DNA of 64,000 nucleotides from Notospermus geniculatus (GCA_002633025.1 NMRB01000386.1:1-64000); one strand, 5' to 3'. Counted from the stretch's first letter, positions 47,194 through 59,339 are shown. A program made the numbers and translations. The notes: generated by a model from the letters alone, not told the origin.

Positions 47194-47966
47194 ACCACAT
47201 TTGCATGATTGGCTGTTCTTGCATGGTATGCTAATGAAATGCCAGTTGCGAGGAAATCAAATTATCAGCAAATTTTCTGCACGCGTTAATGAAGACCAGT
47301 GTCTCAACTTTTAAGTCGAAGCCAAGCCCTAAATCCAAATTTATAAAAAATTGTATCAAAATTGTGACCATGTGCAGCAGGGCTTCTCTCAGTCGGCATC
47401 ACCAAGCTTTAGACATGTTAGAGTGGAAATGTGCTCACACTCTTTATACCGCCATGTTGCAGAAAAAGTCTGATGTCTGAGAATCTGAGATCTTTTTTGC
47501 CTGTGCCCAGTCATTGCTGTAAGAATTGCGTCAACCGAGCCCAGTTCAAGGGTTAAAGATGTCACCATTACTTGACCCGCGTAGTAACTTCAATCTTTTC
47601 CTGTCCCCATTATGTTTCTGATCCCAATAGGGATGGCGTAAAACCATACGCTTTCAGTAACCTCATCCACGCCAGGATGAGTAAGCCCGCTCCCCGCGGA
47701 CATCACAGCAGCCTTCACTGCCAAAACAATTCCTTCCCGAAACCAAAATATTGGCGGCCGTCGAGAAATTGCGGGCGTCAAATATCAAATGAATTCATAA
47801 CGATTCTTGATGAATCATTTTGTGCAAAAAACGGGAAAAAAGATCGTTGATCGTCGATTATGGCAAGCTTTGGTCACTTGGGTCTTGTTTACTTTGTTAC
47901 TCAAGATGGAGCCATCTTTGAGTCTGTTCGATGTTTTTTGAGACGACGTGCAGCGTTTGTTTTGGT

Positions 47967-48032
47967 GACAGTGATGCATTGCATTGACAGTGTATTGCAC
48001 TGACGATGCATTGTTTTGACAGTGTATTGCAT
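47967..48032. repeat. Small tandem repeat, about 16-19-bp unit
   Basis: Four units of the type GACAGTGTATTGCAYT or GACRATGCATTG follow one another. Noncoding. Confidence 0.65.
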
Positions 48033-49734
48033 AATAGAGATAGTTGTGACATTGAGTAAAGTCCAATTCATTGTCAAATTTCTTGTTCAAATTTTCTCAA
48101 AATGCTGACAGAATTAGGGCTTCTCAGATGATTGGGGGAGCAGTTGGCCCAAAATTCTCATATTCAGAGATCTGAGGTCTGTCAGCTGGAGCGAGCAGCG
48201 TTGAAAACATTGACTAAAAACATATCAAGTCTAATTGTAATTTCAAGTTTCAAATTCCACAAATTTTTGGTGCATATTTATATGAATATCTTACGAAGTG
48301 ATATCATGTGAATTCCCGTTAAAACCTCAGCAAAAATATCTCTCATCTGCCCATCACATGAAGATGGCGTGATCTGTGAACCCCAAGCCATCCTATCGAC
48401 CAACCCTAAGCCGATCTGCACCAAAAGTCGATCACATGCTGTTCTGTAACCAGATAACTTGTTGCCGTTCGTTGTCATAAAAAACAAGAAGGAAAGCATT
48501 GTTTTTTTGTCCCAGCATGCTCCTAAGAAGTCCATTCAAAGCCGGGGATAAAAACTTCTAAAAATGTTTTGCCAGGCGCCTGCCATAATTCCACCTCTTA
48601 CGACCTACTCGAAACTGGTTTTTGGCGTAAATCTTATAAATACTGGCCGGGTGTTGTTTTTCATGGCAAGACTTATGAGATATCATCTGATACTACGGCA
48701 AATCAAAAACCTTATGTTTTCATCAGAAAAAAAGAGAGAAGATGGTCTTAAGGAGGATTTATTGTGATCGCTTCGTTTCTTCTCCGTATGGCTTGCCAGC
48801 AGTGGACATGTAAATGTACTGACGGCCGTTGGGATCTTGACTGATCTGGTGAGCTGGTTGGAGAAGAGGAGAGGCTGTCACTGCTTCTATGCTTACCTGT
48901 GGAGGATGGAATTTCCAGCTTTGGTTCAATGCTCGGTGCATTGCCTGCTATACGTTTTGGATTGATTGGAAAGTTTCAAAACCTTTCGAACATCTTTTCG
49001 CCAATAGCGATGGCATGTCACCATAAATGACCAGGCATAGATAGTCCTTTCAGTAGAATTTGGCAAAAAGCTTTCAGACACTTCAGCTCAAATGAAAACC
49101 TACTGTTGTAGTGGTTGCTTGTTAGACAAATGGTTCAGCACGAAGGTGCTTTCATCAGCAATGGTGATGCTCACAAGATCCTCTACCATCACCAGCCTCT
49201 GAGCAATTTTCATGAAACGTCAGTTCAGGCAGAGCTGGTTCTTTCAAAAGAATTTGGCAGAAATTGCTGTCCATTGAGCTGAAGCGGTAGGTCTGTGGTG
49301 CAGCAGTTGAATGTCGGTCTGTAGCTGAGCACTTGGGTCCTTCCATCGGAAGGGCCACACTCACAGAGATTCTTTACCCTTGCCAATCACTCATATACGG
49401 CCCGTAGAACCTCTGATGCCCAGTCCATTTCCAGTCACTGTACAAGGCTCGTAAACCCTCAGCCACCCTGCAGTCTTTAACGAGACTATGCCCACCAGGA
49501 CTGAATGCTTGAAGTGTTCCAAACCGATCAATCTTTCTCAAAATCACGCCCAGAAAGATGTCGTGTCCAGACTCACGCAATCATTGTTCCATTCCTTAGA
49601 GGGTAGATCGTCCATCTTGCGTCCTGATCAACTTGTCAATGGCGGCACAACGCATCGATCAATCATGTCCNGGTAGAGGTGTCATCCGACTTCACACTTT
49701 AACCCCAGTCTATCCTGAAACCTTTCAGTAGAAC

Positions 49735-49922
49735 TCAGATGAGCTGCTCATTCAGCGCATACAATCTGAGCATTTCCGACCGGTACCCATTTATACACCT
49801 GGGTGGAGAGAGGCCAGTAAGGCAAAGAGACCTGCCCAAAGTCTCACGCCGCAGTGGGATTCGAACCCGGGATCCTCTGACCGCTAGCCGGAGGCCCGAA
49901 CCACTACACCACCGTGGCTTGG
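49735..49922 (-). mobile_element. tRNA-headed SINE with ATAAATGGGTACC tail (minus strand)
   Basis: On the minus strand the head is GCCACGGTGGTGTAGTGGTT with box B GGGTTCGAATCCC, about 70 bases long. The body follows with CTTTGGGCAGGTCTCTTTGC and CACCCAGGTGTATAAATGGG, a combination common in marine-invertebrate SINEs. The body continues to about 49735. It differs from the other SINE families in the window. Confidence 0.8.
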
Positions 49923-51372
49923 CACATAAAATGTAGTTCTGCGGTGAAAAATCTGACTTGCACAGCACCAAGTTCTGAGGTTCTGTGTTTTCAGTTTTGG
50001 GTCCTGTTCAAGTGTAATGAAAAACTAAAACTTCAGTATCTGATGTCGTATGACATGGTGTGTAGATCATCGAAGTCTCAGTATCAGTAATTCGTTGTCT
50101 AGGAAATGAGGTCTCTGTTACGTGGGCCTACTGTTAGGGCCAGTCCTTCTGGAGTTGGAAGAATTCTGCAGTCATCCTTCACCATGTCAAGTCATTGATG
50201 GATCTTCTTCGTGAAACTAATCAGGAAATTCGTCGGTCAGTCATGTACCTGGGGGCTCATGGGAAATCATCCGACGCCGCCGAACATGTAGTACATAAAG
50301 ATCGCGGACAAGAATAGGCCAGGACATTATCGTAGATCATTTATCATTCTTGATTGCGTTCCGTGCTAGGACGAACTTCCTGGTGACCGCTGCGGTAAAT
50401 GGCGGTCTTTGTGGTGAAAAAATGCGGTCTCGGAACAAAAGAATCCCAGTGCACGGAAATTCCACCGAACGAGAAAGCCTGCCGTCTTGGGAATAATTCA
50501 TAAGTGGTAGATTCTGAACGGTATTAATCAGAAGACGATATTGTAAATAATTCATAGACACGGTCAAAGTTAATTTGAGTTATTTGTGTACCCCGCGGGA
50601 GAAATTCCCCATCACAAAGAAAAAGCGCACGGGGATGATATTAAAGATGGTTACTTTCTATTTCTTTTAGTTCTGTGTGGATTGAGTAATAATGGCACAG
50701 AATAAAGAGACTGGGTAATTAACCGTATCAGTTGCTAAAGAGCTGTGGCGTTCTCTTCCATCGGCGAAGTACCGAGTCCGGATATCAGGCTGGAATACTG
50801 CATTCTCGTAATTGTCGTCAAACATGACAAATGGATGCTAGTGGTCATTTTCAGTCGTATGTCGTGGTTGAATTGGGGCCAACGTTCATGAAGCAGACGT
50901 GATCATTGTTTTCATAACGGCGGTCATTTCCTGTAATGGCATCGAATCTGCATTGCTTGGTTTGGTTCGTAATTGCGGGTGAGTCAACGAATCAGAATGG
51001 TCAGTTGAGGATGGCTGTTTTGATGTTGCTCGCTATCCCTGGCCGCGTCCATTGTTTTCAAAATCTCTAGATAACGATCATGATCACAATCTAATGTTCT
51101 GCAGTCTGTGTGCCAGTTTTCATGGTTTTCAAGTTGATCTATTGTGTATTCCAAGGTGGAGCTGAATTGGAGTGCCAGGTCAGCCAAGGATGAACGTGCT
51201 GATGTCAACCGCAAATCCCATGGCCATGTCGATTGTTTTCAGAATCTCTTGTAAAGGGTCATGGCAACGGAGTAGTTTTCTGCCATGCCACGAGTTAGGA
51301 AGTCGATCTGCATTGTATTCCCCATAGAAAAAGTCGATCTGCATTGTATTGTATCAGATTTTTCCATCAGGG
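49923..51372. other. Intron 1 stretch, weak local duplications
   Basis: A phrase like GTCGATTGTTTTCAGAATCT occurs at about 51047 and 51229. GTCGATCTGCATTGTATT is repeated 30 bp apart at about 51302 and 51332. No gene recognised. Confidence 0.4.
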
Positions 51373-51520
51373 CTGAAGCCATAGCATTATTGGCCCTGTA
51401 AGTACAGAAGAGGCCATCACAGGCTGCTCGTGTTCTTTACTTGGATGGGGTCTTTTACCTGCCATTGGAAAGGTACAAGGTACAAGGCACCACGGCTTAC
51501 TGTCCCATGTGACAGACTAG
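51373..51520 (-). mobile_element. tRNA-headed SINE, 5'-truncated (copy 3, minus strand)
   Basis: On the minus strand the body reads GGACAGTAAGCCGTGGTGCC, then AAGACCCCATCCAAGTAAAG and GATGGCCTCTTCTGTACTTA, matching copies at 9490 and 14364. The tRNA-like head is missing, so this copy is 5'-truncated, as expected of LINE-mobilised SINEs. It lies just before the 51.5-kb tandem array. Confidence 0.75.
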
Positions 51521-51850
51521 TCGATCTGTCATGTTCGTTGAGGTAACTGAAAGAACCCAGTGAATCCCATAACAAGGGGAAAATGACTTCGTGATCACTG
51601 TCCGTATCACCCAGAATAGGGCCACCAGTTATCAAGGTGGTCTGTCTTGTAGAGGTAGCTGAACCAGCCGAGTGACAAGGAAAGATAACTTCGTGATCAC
51701 GGTCCGTACCCCTTGGCCTTGTTCGGGGTAGTTATCAAGTTGATCTGTCTCGAGGTAAGCTGAACCAGCCGAGTGAATCCCGTCCAGTGACAAGGAAAGA
51801 TAACTTCGTGATGACGACCCGTATCCCCCAGAATCTGTCTTTGTCATCCC
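51521..51850. repeat. Tandem repeat, three units of about 100-115 bp
   Basis: CTTCGTGATCACGGTCCGTA-type phrases occur at 51587, 51689 and 51804. Each unit also has AGTTATCAAGGTGGTCTGTC-like sequence and GCTGAACCAGCCGAGTGA. It directly follows a SINE copy on the minus strand. Confidence 0.72.
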
Positions 51851-53617
51851 ACACGTGATGAAGCGGAAACCGACACGGGGAAATCTCTACGAATCTCGTA
51901 ATGTCATCCGTGCAAACACTAAGAATGAAATATCGCATTCTAACTGCGATGGCTATCGCTCCCAAGATGACGATTTCTGCAAATATTCCACGGACTTCCT
52001 TTGTCTTGTCACGGCGGATTGTAACGGATTGCAACGGCGATTGGCGGGTTACGAGGGATAGTAGTGCATCATGGGATAATGGTTGCCGTATCTTCTTAAG
52101 TTCAGCTGTGATTTATGGGATGTTTGGCTAAAGTACGTCAATGTTGATTGGCTAACGGAAGGAAGATTACGGGATAGGTTTTTCACAAACCGATTTTCGC
52201 AATAGACAGGTCAAGTTTGGTTTCTCTTCATCTGTGGCTGAACAACCATTTTCATGAAACAAAGGCGTCCTCAACACCTCAATACATTTGTCTTTTAGAA
52301 CTTAAGAGTACATCTCTTCAGTGTTACAAACTTGTTGTTTAAATCTTTTCTGTTGATTGGGCAGCTTTGAAAGAATTTGAAAAAAACTCTCACCAGGTTG
52401 TCAGATCTGCTCTTTGCCCAACAAGAGGCGCAATTGGTGTAAAATTTGTGTTTCCTTTGGAAAAGAAGCTGAACATCTGCTCAATGTGTCTTCACCTGAC
52501 CGGGTTGCCACATTCCTATCAGAGTATTACCATCTTCCGTTTCCCATTGGTATTTTAGAGGCAGTTCCTGGTATTTTTAAAGCCGGTTAGCGAAGCCAGG
52601 ATTATTGGCCAGTACCATCTCGGCAAGGACTTTTAACATTTTAAGCATACTAATTAGGGTCCTATCGCTTGAGTGGCATGCTTGTTGAGGGTGGTGGGCC
52701 ATTGTTTGCACCAAAGATTTGTTAGGGTGCTCGGATTGTGAGTTAATTTGCAGAGATATTTTGTGTATGATAAACTCACAGAAACAGAATTTTCCGTCTG
52801 TCTGCCTCAGATTGCACCTTTCACCTTGGTGGGTTTTTAATGCGTCTGGTAAAACAGAGTTACTGTTGTTTGTATTTTCCATTTCCTTGTCTTCTTGCCG
52901 CTTGCATTCACCCACATATGTACATTGCATGTCATTACAAGCAGACTGCATGGTGTTGCCATTGAACTAAATGGTGCAAAGTGCAAGGTTTTACAAGAGA
53001 GGGTGAAACTAAGGGTAAAATATTTGAATGAAAAATATTCATTTACATGTATGTCAGAAAGAAAATGTTTCTTCAAATGTTTTCAGAAATTTTGACGTAG
53101 AAAATGTTGGACTGCAGTGTTCATCACATGAAATTATGGCATGTATCAAAATCTCGGAAATGTTCAAATTCACAAATATAGGCATCCAGTTCCAATACAA
53201 ATAGCATGATTTTCAATATAGCAGACGTATGCATTATTTCACTGACAAAGCCAATGATAATATAATTTTATTGATTAGAAAGTTAAAATGCTGGTATTTG
53301 ATATTGTTGGTGATAAAACAGCTGCGTTATTTATGGGATCCTGCACTTCTGCCTCATACCTGATCAGATTCTATTTTGTCATGTGCAGTATTGTACACTG
53401 ACGTGTAGGATTTGCATCCATCTTAGATTGGAATGAACCTGTCCTTGGCCAGTATGCGCAGCTGCATCATAATGACATGTTTGAACCCTCACTGACTGAC
53501 AAGTACATTTGTGTAGAAGTACATAAATTAATCATAGTGTGTTCAAATGCAAATTATGTACTTATAATGTCTCTTTCACTCGAAGTTCATGGTGGTGGTG
53601 GTTTATCCATGCATGTA
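51851..53617. other. Intron 1 stretch, nothing recognised
   Basis: Short ORFs without domains; 53040-53330 is AT-rich. No repeat with two ends seen. Confidence 0.4.
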
Positions 53618-53854
53618 TGTGACCCGCTCCAGCAAAAGTAGACTTGTTGCGACCCGACGAAAGGGTTAACGACCTTGCAGTACAACAGCTGAAATGTACA
53701 TTGACATGGGTTTACAATAGTAGTGGACAGCAGTGATGATACATGTAGTTGAGTAAACTCAAGATAAAGAAAAGCACAAGTTTTTAGTTGAGTAAACTGA
53801 TGACCAATGATGATCACTTGCGACAAGTGTCCTCTTTTGCTGGAGTGGCTCACA
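53618..53854. mobile_element. MITE with TGTGACCCGCTC inverted repeats (copy 3, with internal duplication)
   Basis: The ends TGTGACCCGCTCCAGCAAAA and TTTTGCTGGAGTGGCTCACA pair well. The element is about 50 bp longer than copy 1 because GTTGAGTAAAC occurs twice, separated by an AAGATAAAGAAAAGCACAAG spacer. Confidence 0.82.
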
Positions 53855-55135
53855 TTTTGATAGAAGGAATGATATTCATGAACCAAACCTGGCGAAATTG
53901 CAGTCTGCAAGTTCACAATGTCTCATGTTGAAATTCATCCCTCTATCTTACTCGACCATACACATGTAATGTACAAGGAAAGGAAATCATAGCATGTATA
54001 TTTCACCTTGTATAACGAAGATATATCACCACCATACTGTAACCCTAGTGAAGCCCAGTCTCTGAGTCTGCATTCACGTTACCATAACTCTAAATCATTA
54101 TTAATGTGACAACATAATTACCTGTTCATATTTTATGACATAGTGAATGCACAACCAATCATATTGCAGTCATAACGTTCTCGGCCGGTTGTCCGGCTTG
54201 GACATATCCCACCAATCTTCATCCTGCATGTCCTGGCGTAGAATTACGTGTCGCGTGATGAACTTCCAAATGAGTATGATTCGGCACCATGTTCCAATCG
54301 TCAGCAATAAATTTTATCGACTATGCGTTCATCATGATTAGGTGTATGTAACGACACCTTTTCGCAATTTTGCGTCACCGGCAATAAATTTTCATTACCG
54401 TCCACGACCTGTGTCAGTCAGGTGTGTAACTTATGATTTAGCCATGAACTAACGCTGGGAATAGGATGGAGGTCCCCTGTCGTGCATGTTTGATGAAAAC
54501 ACCTCTCAAATAAAGTCCCAAGGGCCCGGCCCAAGGGTTGTCACAATAAAGGGGCCCAAGATTAAGAACTGTTGGTCCTGCGGTGCAACGGCCAAAACTA
54601 GGCTCCACCTTTCTCCTGCCGAATGAGTCACTCTCAATGCAGAACTGACGGTTATAACTTCTCCTCAACAAGGAGACCTTCAAGTGTAGTTCATGCCTGG
54701 CCAGGTGAAATAGCCATTCCAGGATTTTACCCTTTATACCAAACCTTAGTCACTTTCTCAAAGCGATTCTGACAGATCCAACTTTCGTTCAACCCGAGAC
54801 ATTTCAAAGTGGAAGTGCCACTCACCCTCAAAGCAATTAAATTAGCCCTATCGTCACTTTAATACTAGCAGCTTTTCCAGCCCCGATGAGATTGATCTTG
54901 CCTTAACTGGTATTGATTTTAATCATAGCTATCTAATGCACGCAGATTGAACTTGAGTTCCATTGGCGATTTCTATGACGTCGATGTCGAGAGTTTCCAA
55001 GTCGTTGGAAAATATGACGTCCTTGTATCTTACTGAACAAATGCACTTTGTGAATGAGAGAATATTCTTTTGTGGTTTAAAGGATTGACTAGGCTTGACC
55101 ATGATTAACCAACTGAATCGTGATGTGCGTGCTGC
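53855..55135. other. Last 1.3 kb of intron 1 before the 44-bp repeat
   Basis: No element or gene recognised. Confidence 0.4.
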
Positions 55136-55243
55136 AGTGCTACAGTTTTGTCAGTTTGTAGTGCTGCAGGGTTGTCCACAGTGCTACAGTCTTGTCAGTT
55201 TGTAGTGCTGCAGGGTTGTCCACAGTGCTACAATCTTGTCAGT
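55136..55243. repeat. 44-bp tandem repeat just upstream of Eph exon 2
   Basis: Units start at 55136, 55180 and 55224 with AGTGCTACAGTCTTGTCAGT and end GTGCTGCAGGGTTGTCCAC. The last unit is partial and ends 40 bp before the exon 2 acceptor, next to its pyrimidine tract. The units are nearly identical, so the array is recent. Confidence 0.82.
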
Positions 55244-55282
55244 TCCAAATAACTTACCTTTTCTCCTTCTTTCTCATTACAG

Positions 55283-55347
55283 TGGTACTGCTGGACTCAA
55301 CAAAAGAAGACAACCTTGGCTGGCAGACGTACCCTGCCAACAAGGGG
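55283..55347 (+). CDS. Eph: Eph receptor tyrosine kinase, coding exon 2 (start of ephrin-binding domain)
   Basis: This 65-bp exon supplies the last two bases of codon 31 and then 21 codons, ending in phase 0. The residues read VVLLDSTKEDNLGWQTYP followed by ANKG. The pattern LLDS/T...LGW..YP is the first beta strand region of the Eph ligand-binding (ephrin-binding) domain. In known receptors the chain continues directly with W-E-E, which would be encoded by the next, large exon; that exon is outside the window. The acceptor is strong: a pyrimidine tract at 55257-55280 ends in TTACAG. The donor is GGG/GTAAGT. The very short exon, its phases and its boundaries match my memory of vertebrate Eph genes, where exon 2 is also about 65 bp. 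Identification rests on a short peptide, but phase, motif and signal-peptide exon all agree. Whether it is EphA-like or EphB-like cannot be told from this part. Confidence 0.88.
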
Positions 55348-55536
55348 GTAAGTGGGAATTTTCTTTTCATATTCCTTGCTTGTGTCCTCGGGCAAGACGC
55401 TTGTGCCTTGCTTGTAAAACTAAAAGGTATGACATTTTGTGTCAGGCGATCTCCTTGAGTTGGAAGAGGTGAAATAAACAAGAAATTTTAATGCCACATG
55501 AAATACATAATAGTTTAGGGCTGTCTTTGTTATATA

Positions 55537-55729
55537 GAGGCTTTGTGCAATGACGTCATCCTGGTGGCCATTCTGGAGGACACAGGGTGCAGAGGTGTGA
55601 GCTGACTGTGACGTGACTTGCGTGAAGTGCGCCACGCCATTGTTTGACGTAACGTCATTGGGGCATGCATGACTCATTTCGCTGCACCTCTGCAGCATGT
55701 GTCCTCCAGCATGTGACGTCATAAACCTC
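55537..55729. mobile_element. GAGGCTTTG MITE carrying CRE sites (copy 2, inverted)
   Basis: The element is 193 bp, starting GAGGCTTTGTGCAATGACGT and ending TGTGACGTCATAAACCTC, with TA on both sides (55535-55536, 55730-55731). Read on the minus strand it matches the copy at 18239-18442. It begins only 190 bp downstream of Eph exon 2. Both termini carry TGACGTCA. Confidence 0.82.
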
Positions 55730-57840
55730 TAAAATGTAGGAGAAAACTGGAGCTGTGGAAAAAATCTGCTGGAAATTGACGACTCAAACCTGAGGGGTGG
55801 CAAGGTACACCACTCACCTCCTCGAATCCTCTGTCAATCCAGGCAGTGTTTCAAACTGCCCACGCTTATCTCTGGAGCCTTACTGCTAGAATATGACTCC
55901 GCACGTGCAGCGATGTCCATTTGTATTCCAGATGTGTCATGGTCACTATACCGACGTCCGTCTGGTCCGGGCGGATTAGCAGATTATTAGCTAGATCCGC
56001 TCATCTGGTCCCAGAAGAAATCTTCTTCGGACCGACCATATGGACGCACTCGGGATAACTGTCAAAATGTGACGGCTGGTTATAATTCGAAAGGACAAAG
56101 GGGCAGTCCTACACATTAGTGCACCTGCTAATCCTCATGGGGGGTATTTGTAGAGGATCCTGGGTAGTTGTACGGGGCGTCACGAAATGTGCTGCTGACA
56201 AAAACGTTCAATTTCTGCTATGAAATTTGATCGTCAGTTCATAAAATCATTAAAAAAATGTCCCCTTAACTTTTTTGTGTCGCAAGAAAAAATAGTCCTT
56301 CACTGCGTTTCCACGACTCTTTCCCCAGAAACCGTTCATATGCACAACAGTGATAATATTGAGTACATTTTGGCAAACACTCTGCGCCAATATTGAATAA
56401 ATACTCGCCGCTTAAGGACGGGCACTTGAGGCGTGGAGCATGTACGTCGGATCGGATAGCGTAATAATGGCCAGAGCTGGGATCCAAACACACCGACAGT
56501 CTTGTCAGCATCGGTCTTTATTAGAACCGCGACTCAAATATGATAATATGATACTTGTTGGCTGCATGCCTCTTTGGTCTGAATTGTCCAGAATATATTC
56601 TGAATTTGGCTGGAATATTTAGTCTGGCCGGGCCGTGCGTGATGTTTGTGGCGTCACTTGGTGTCTGTCTCAAACTTTTTGCCGAGAAATGAGGGAAGCC
56701 TTTTCAGCAAACCCAAATTATGCCAATAACGTTAACAACTTGTGAAAATTATATTTTAATTTGTTAATTTAAATTGAGCCGTTTTGTGTCTTGATACTGA
56801 GGCATTGCCATGCACTTATGTACACTGCAATGTGCATGTCTCAGTCCTAGTTAGATTGAAATGAGGACTGTGTGGAATGTAACGATAAATTCATTGCGAC
56901 TTTTGTTCGTCCTTCTGTAGATCCCTCAGCGCAGGGAGCATTAATTATCCTCACATGCCATTGTCCTGCGCAAAACGTAATCCCAGAATGACTTCGATTG
57001 AGTCACGGCGAAGGTCCCAACCACGGATGCCTTTCTGCGATAACAAAACATCTTTGTGGAAAGATGGCTGGGCGTAGCTCGCACATGACAGCGATATCGC
57101 AGAAACGGGAATTTATTGGAAAATCCAGCCAGTGAGAATGCGGCCAGGTGTGTACATTCAGTGGAAAATGCATTGCAGTTTTGTATGCATCGACAATGAA
57201 ATAGATTATGAAGAAAATTTCACATAACTCTATTGTGAATTCCATGAACATCGCATAGTGCACACTGCATGCAATCTACGATCAAGTTAACATGAAACAT
57301 TACTGAAATATTCAGTGCAGATTGAAATTCTTCGTCTCTTGTCGCACGAGTTTTTAGCTTCAGAAAAATTAGATCCATCGCCGCCATGGGTATCTGAGTC
57401 AACCAATTACATCGCAATCTAATATCGCACACGTACGCAATTTATTTCAAAAGATTGAAACCCGCTGTCCCGGGCTTAGCATCTTCTGAAAGCTTTCGCA
57501 GATGACGATTACGCCGTCTTTTTCTCACGGCATTATGAATCGTGACGTAAAAAGAATGCATTTATAATGCCCCAGGGCCGTTTTAAACTTCTTTGCCGTC
57601 AATCCGATTTTTGAATCAAAATTCAATAACGCATCGAGGAACATTGACGAGAGAATGAAAAATATTGCACTCTCGTTTTAATCTTGGTTAGAAAGACTTG
57701 AGTGGAAAATCTAATACGTATTTCATGCTAGAGTACATTGTATGCACAAAAAGATAGCTACATGTAGAGTTAACCCTTTAAGGCCGGGGATTTCTTTACA
57801 ATTTGTCTTCTGTCATTGGAAAACAAAAATTGTGGCTCAG

Positions 57841-58034
57841 TGTTGAAGTGGTGCAGTTTAAACATCAGCACCTGTCACCTCTGAGGTTCCCGGTTTGATT
57901 CCCGGTCAGACTCGGTACTCGGTATATGTGATGGAGAGGGCGACTCTCTTTGAGAGTGCAGTTATCCGGGTGAGGCGGTTTCCTCATGTTGTACATCAGA
58001 TTTGCCGTGTGTTGTCTGGAGCCAATAATAATAA
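57841..58034 (+). mobile_element. tRNA-headed SINE with GGTTTCCTCC domain (copy 5)
   Basis: The head is AAGTGGTGCAGTTTAAACAT and box B is CCCGGTTTGATTCCCGG. The core has GTGATGGAGAGGGCGACTCT and GGCGGTTTCCTCATGTTGTA. The 3' end is a short AATAATAATAATGG tail. It sits in intron 2, directly followed by a tRNA-Leu-like head in the opposite direction. Confidence 0.8.
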
Positions 58035-58059
58035 TGGGTTTCTAAGGTGAAAGACATAG

Positions 58060-58152
58060 CTTCCGACCGAACTCGAACCCACGGACCCTCGCATAAGGCA
58101 TCAACCACCAGCACTCAGGGGCAGCACGCCTTAACCACTGGGCCAAAGCCAA
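58060..58152 (-). mobile_element. tRNA-Leu-like SINE head (minus strand)
   Basis: On the minus strand GGCTTTGGCCCAGTGGTTAA, a long variable-arm region, then GTCCGTGGGTTCGAG and TTCGGTCGG resemble a tRNA-Leu in order and length (about 90 bases). The ends do not form a clean acceptor stem, so a SINE head or tRNA pseudogene is preferred over a functional tRNA gene. Confidence 0.6.
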
Positions 58153-58198
58153 ATCTCCATCATGTTGTCAAGAGCCAATGTTGTACATGTAGTAGGCC

Positions 58199-58290
58199 TA
58201 TCCTCCCATAGCAGGGTTTGGTCTCTCTCTTCATACACTCGTGCGAGTGGATGAAGAGGAGCGAGACAAAACCCCTGCTGTGGGAGGATG
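58199..58290. mobile_element. hAT-type hairpin MITE (copy 3)
   Basis: The arms are TATCCTCCCATAGCAGGGTT and CCCCTGCTGTGGGAGGATG, with the same inner CTCTTCATACACTCGTG hairpin. No matching 8-bp flank is visible, so this copy is older or its left edge has changed. Its left edge overlaps a TAGGCCTA palindrome. Confidence 0.78.
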
Positions 58291-59339
58291 GCTGTAGTTG
58301 GGCTTCTACACTTTTTGTGCATTGAACACAGACATGACAGATACTCAGCCAACGACATGAAAATTTTATAAACAGCTGCAGCAATATCCTCTAAACAGCT
58401 AAGATTACAACCTCCCTTCAAATAATTTCCTATAAAACCCACTCAAATGAAGAAAGATGCAAAAGAAAATGTCTGCTCTCACTCAATGTATTCGATTGAA
58501 CTTCTGACAGTTGATATAAGAAGCGACAAGGTCATGGCAGAAATTTAATTCTCCAGCAACGTCAATAAATTTCCTATTAATTACGTCCAAATACCCAGGA
58601 GAGTTCCGCACAAACACCGTCTCCACGACCGGTATTGTCCAGACTACCTTCCGACAACTCACGAATTATTGAAAAGATGATATTTTGACGCTCCGTTAGT
58701 GTCTGGCGCTCGGTGCCCGTCGATGCGAAAACGTGGATTAAACGCATTTATGGGATCTGGGCGAGTGTCCATGTCTCCCGTCTCTTGACGGAGGTGTTAG
58801 TTCAATGTAGCGGATGGTCTTACGAAGACAAGAGCGTTTGAGAAAATTGGTTAAGAAGATGAAGAGGACAGACGAGGACCGTTTCCGTTTGATGTGGCAT
58901 TAACTCAATCATGTTTTTTGCCGGCAGCCGTCTGGTCATTTTCTTGAGCGTCATCGATGTCCCTGACCAATTGTTTCAACTCATTGTCATTCACGGCCAT
59001 AAAACATGATGATGTTCTTCAAAAGCAATCACTCGATCATGAAATTCATCCGCGATTTCCCTTTGAGATCTGAGGAAATGAAAATGATTTTGCCTTGGAG
59101 ACGATCGCTGGTGTTCAAAGGATCGAAACTCTATTGCAATATGATTTGTATCATACCGGCAATGTATGGGCAGTTATACCGGCAAAAAATGTGTGACAAA
59201 ATGAAGACATTGATTGAAGTCGTGGTCTCTCGTACTTGTGATGTGATCGTGAGTCAAATCTGACATGGTTGTTTGGCGGCGAAGGTGTAACGATGATCAG
59301 GAGTCACAGTTTATCAAAACGTGCAAACACTTATGACTT

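Larger units (their letters stand above)
44881..49734. other. Intron 1 stretch with candidate regulatory segments
   Basis: It holds the dispersed short repeat at 45419-45455 (also at 32138), a small tandem array at 47967-48032, a stem-loop at 47157-47193 and a motif-rich segment at 46640-47000. A single N is at 49671. No gene recognised; short ORFs lack domains. Confidence 0.4.
4536..55282 (+). other. Intron 1 of the Eph gene (50.7 kb)
   Basis: The intron opens with GTATGT and closes with a pyrimidine tract and CAG at 55280-55282. It separates the signal-peptide exon from the first ephrin-binding-domain exon and is in phase 1. A long first intron is usual for Eph genes and often holds enhancers. 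No exon that would fit between residues 30 and 31 is needed, because the joined reading frame is already continuous with the family. The content is single-copy-looking AT-rich DNA interrupted by SINEs, MITEs and minisatellites, listed separately. An unseen alternative first exon inside the intron cannot be excluded. Confidence 0.85.

Noticed and set aside
58060-58152. Possible tRNA-Leu gene on the minus strand
   Set aside because: The ends do not pair into a proper acceptor stem and it lies against another SINE; a SINE head is more likely.
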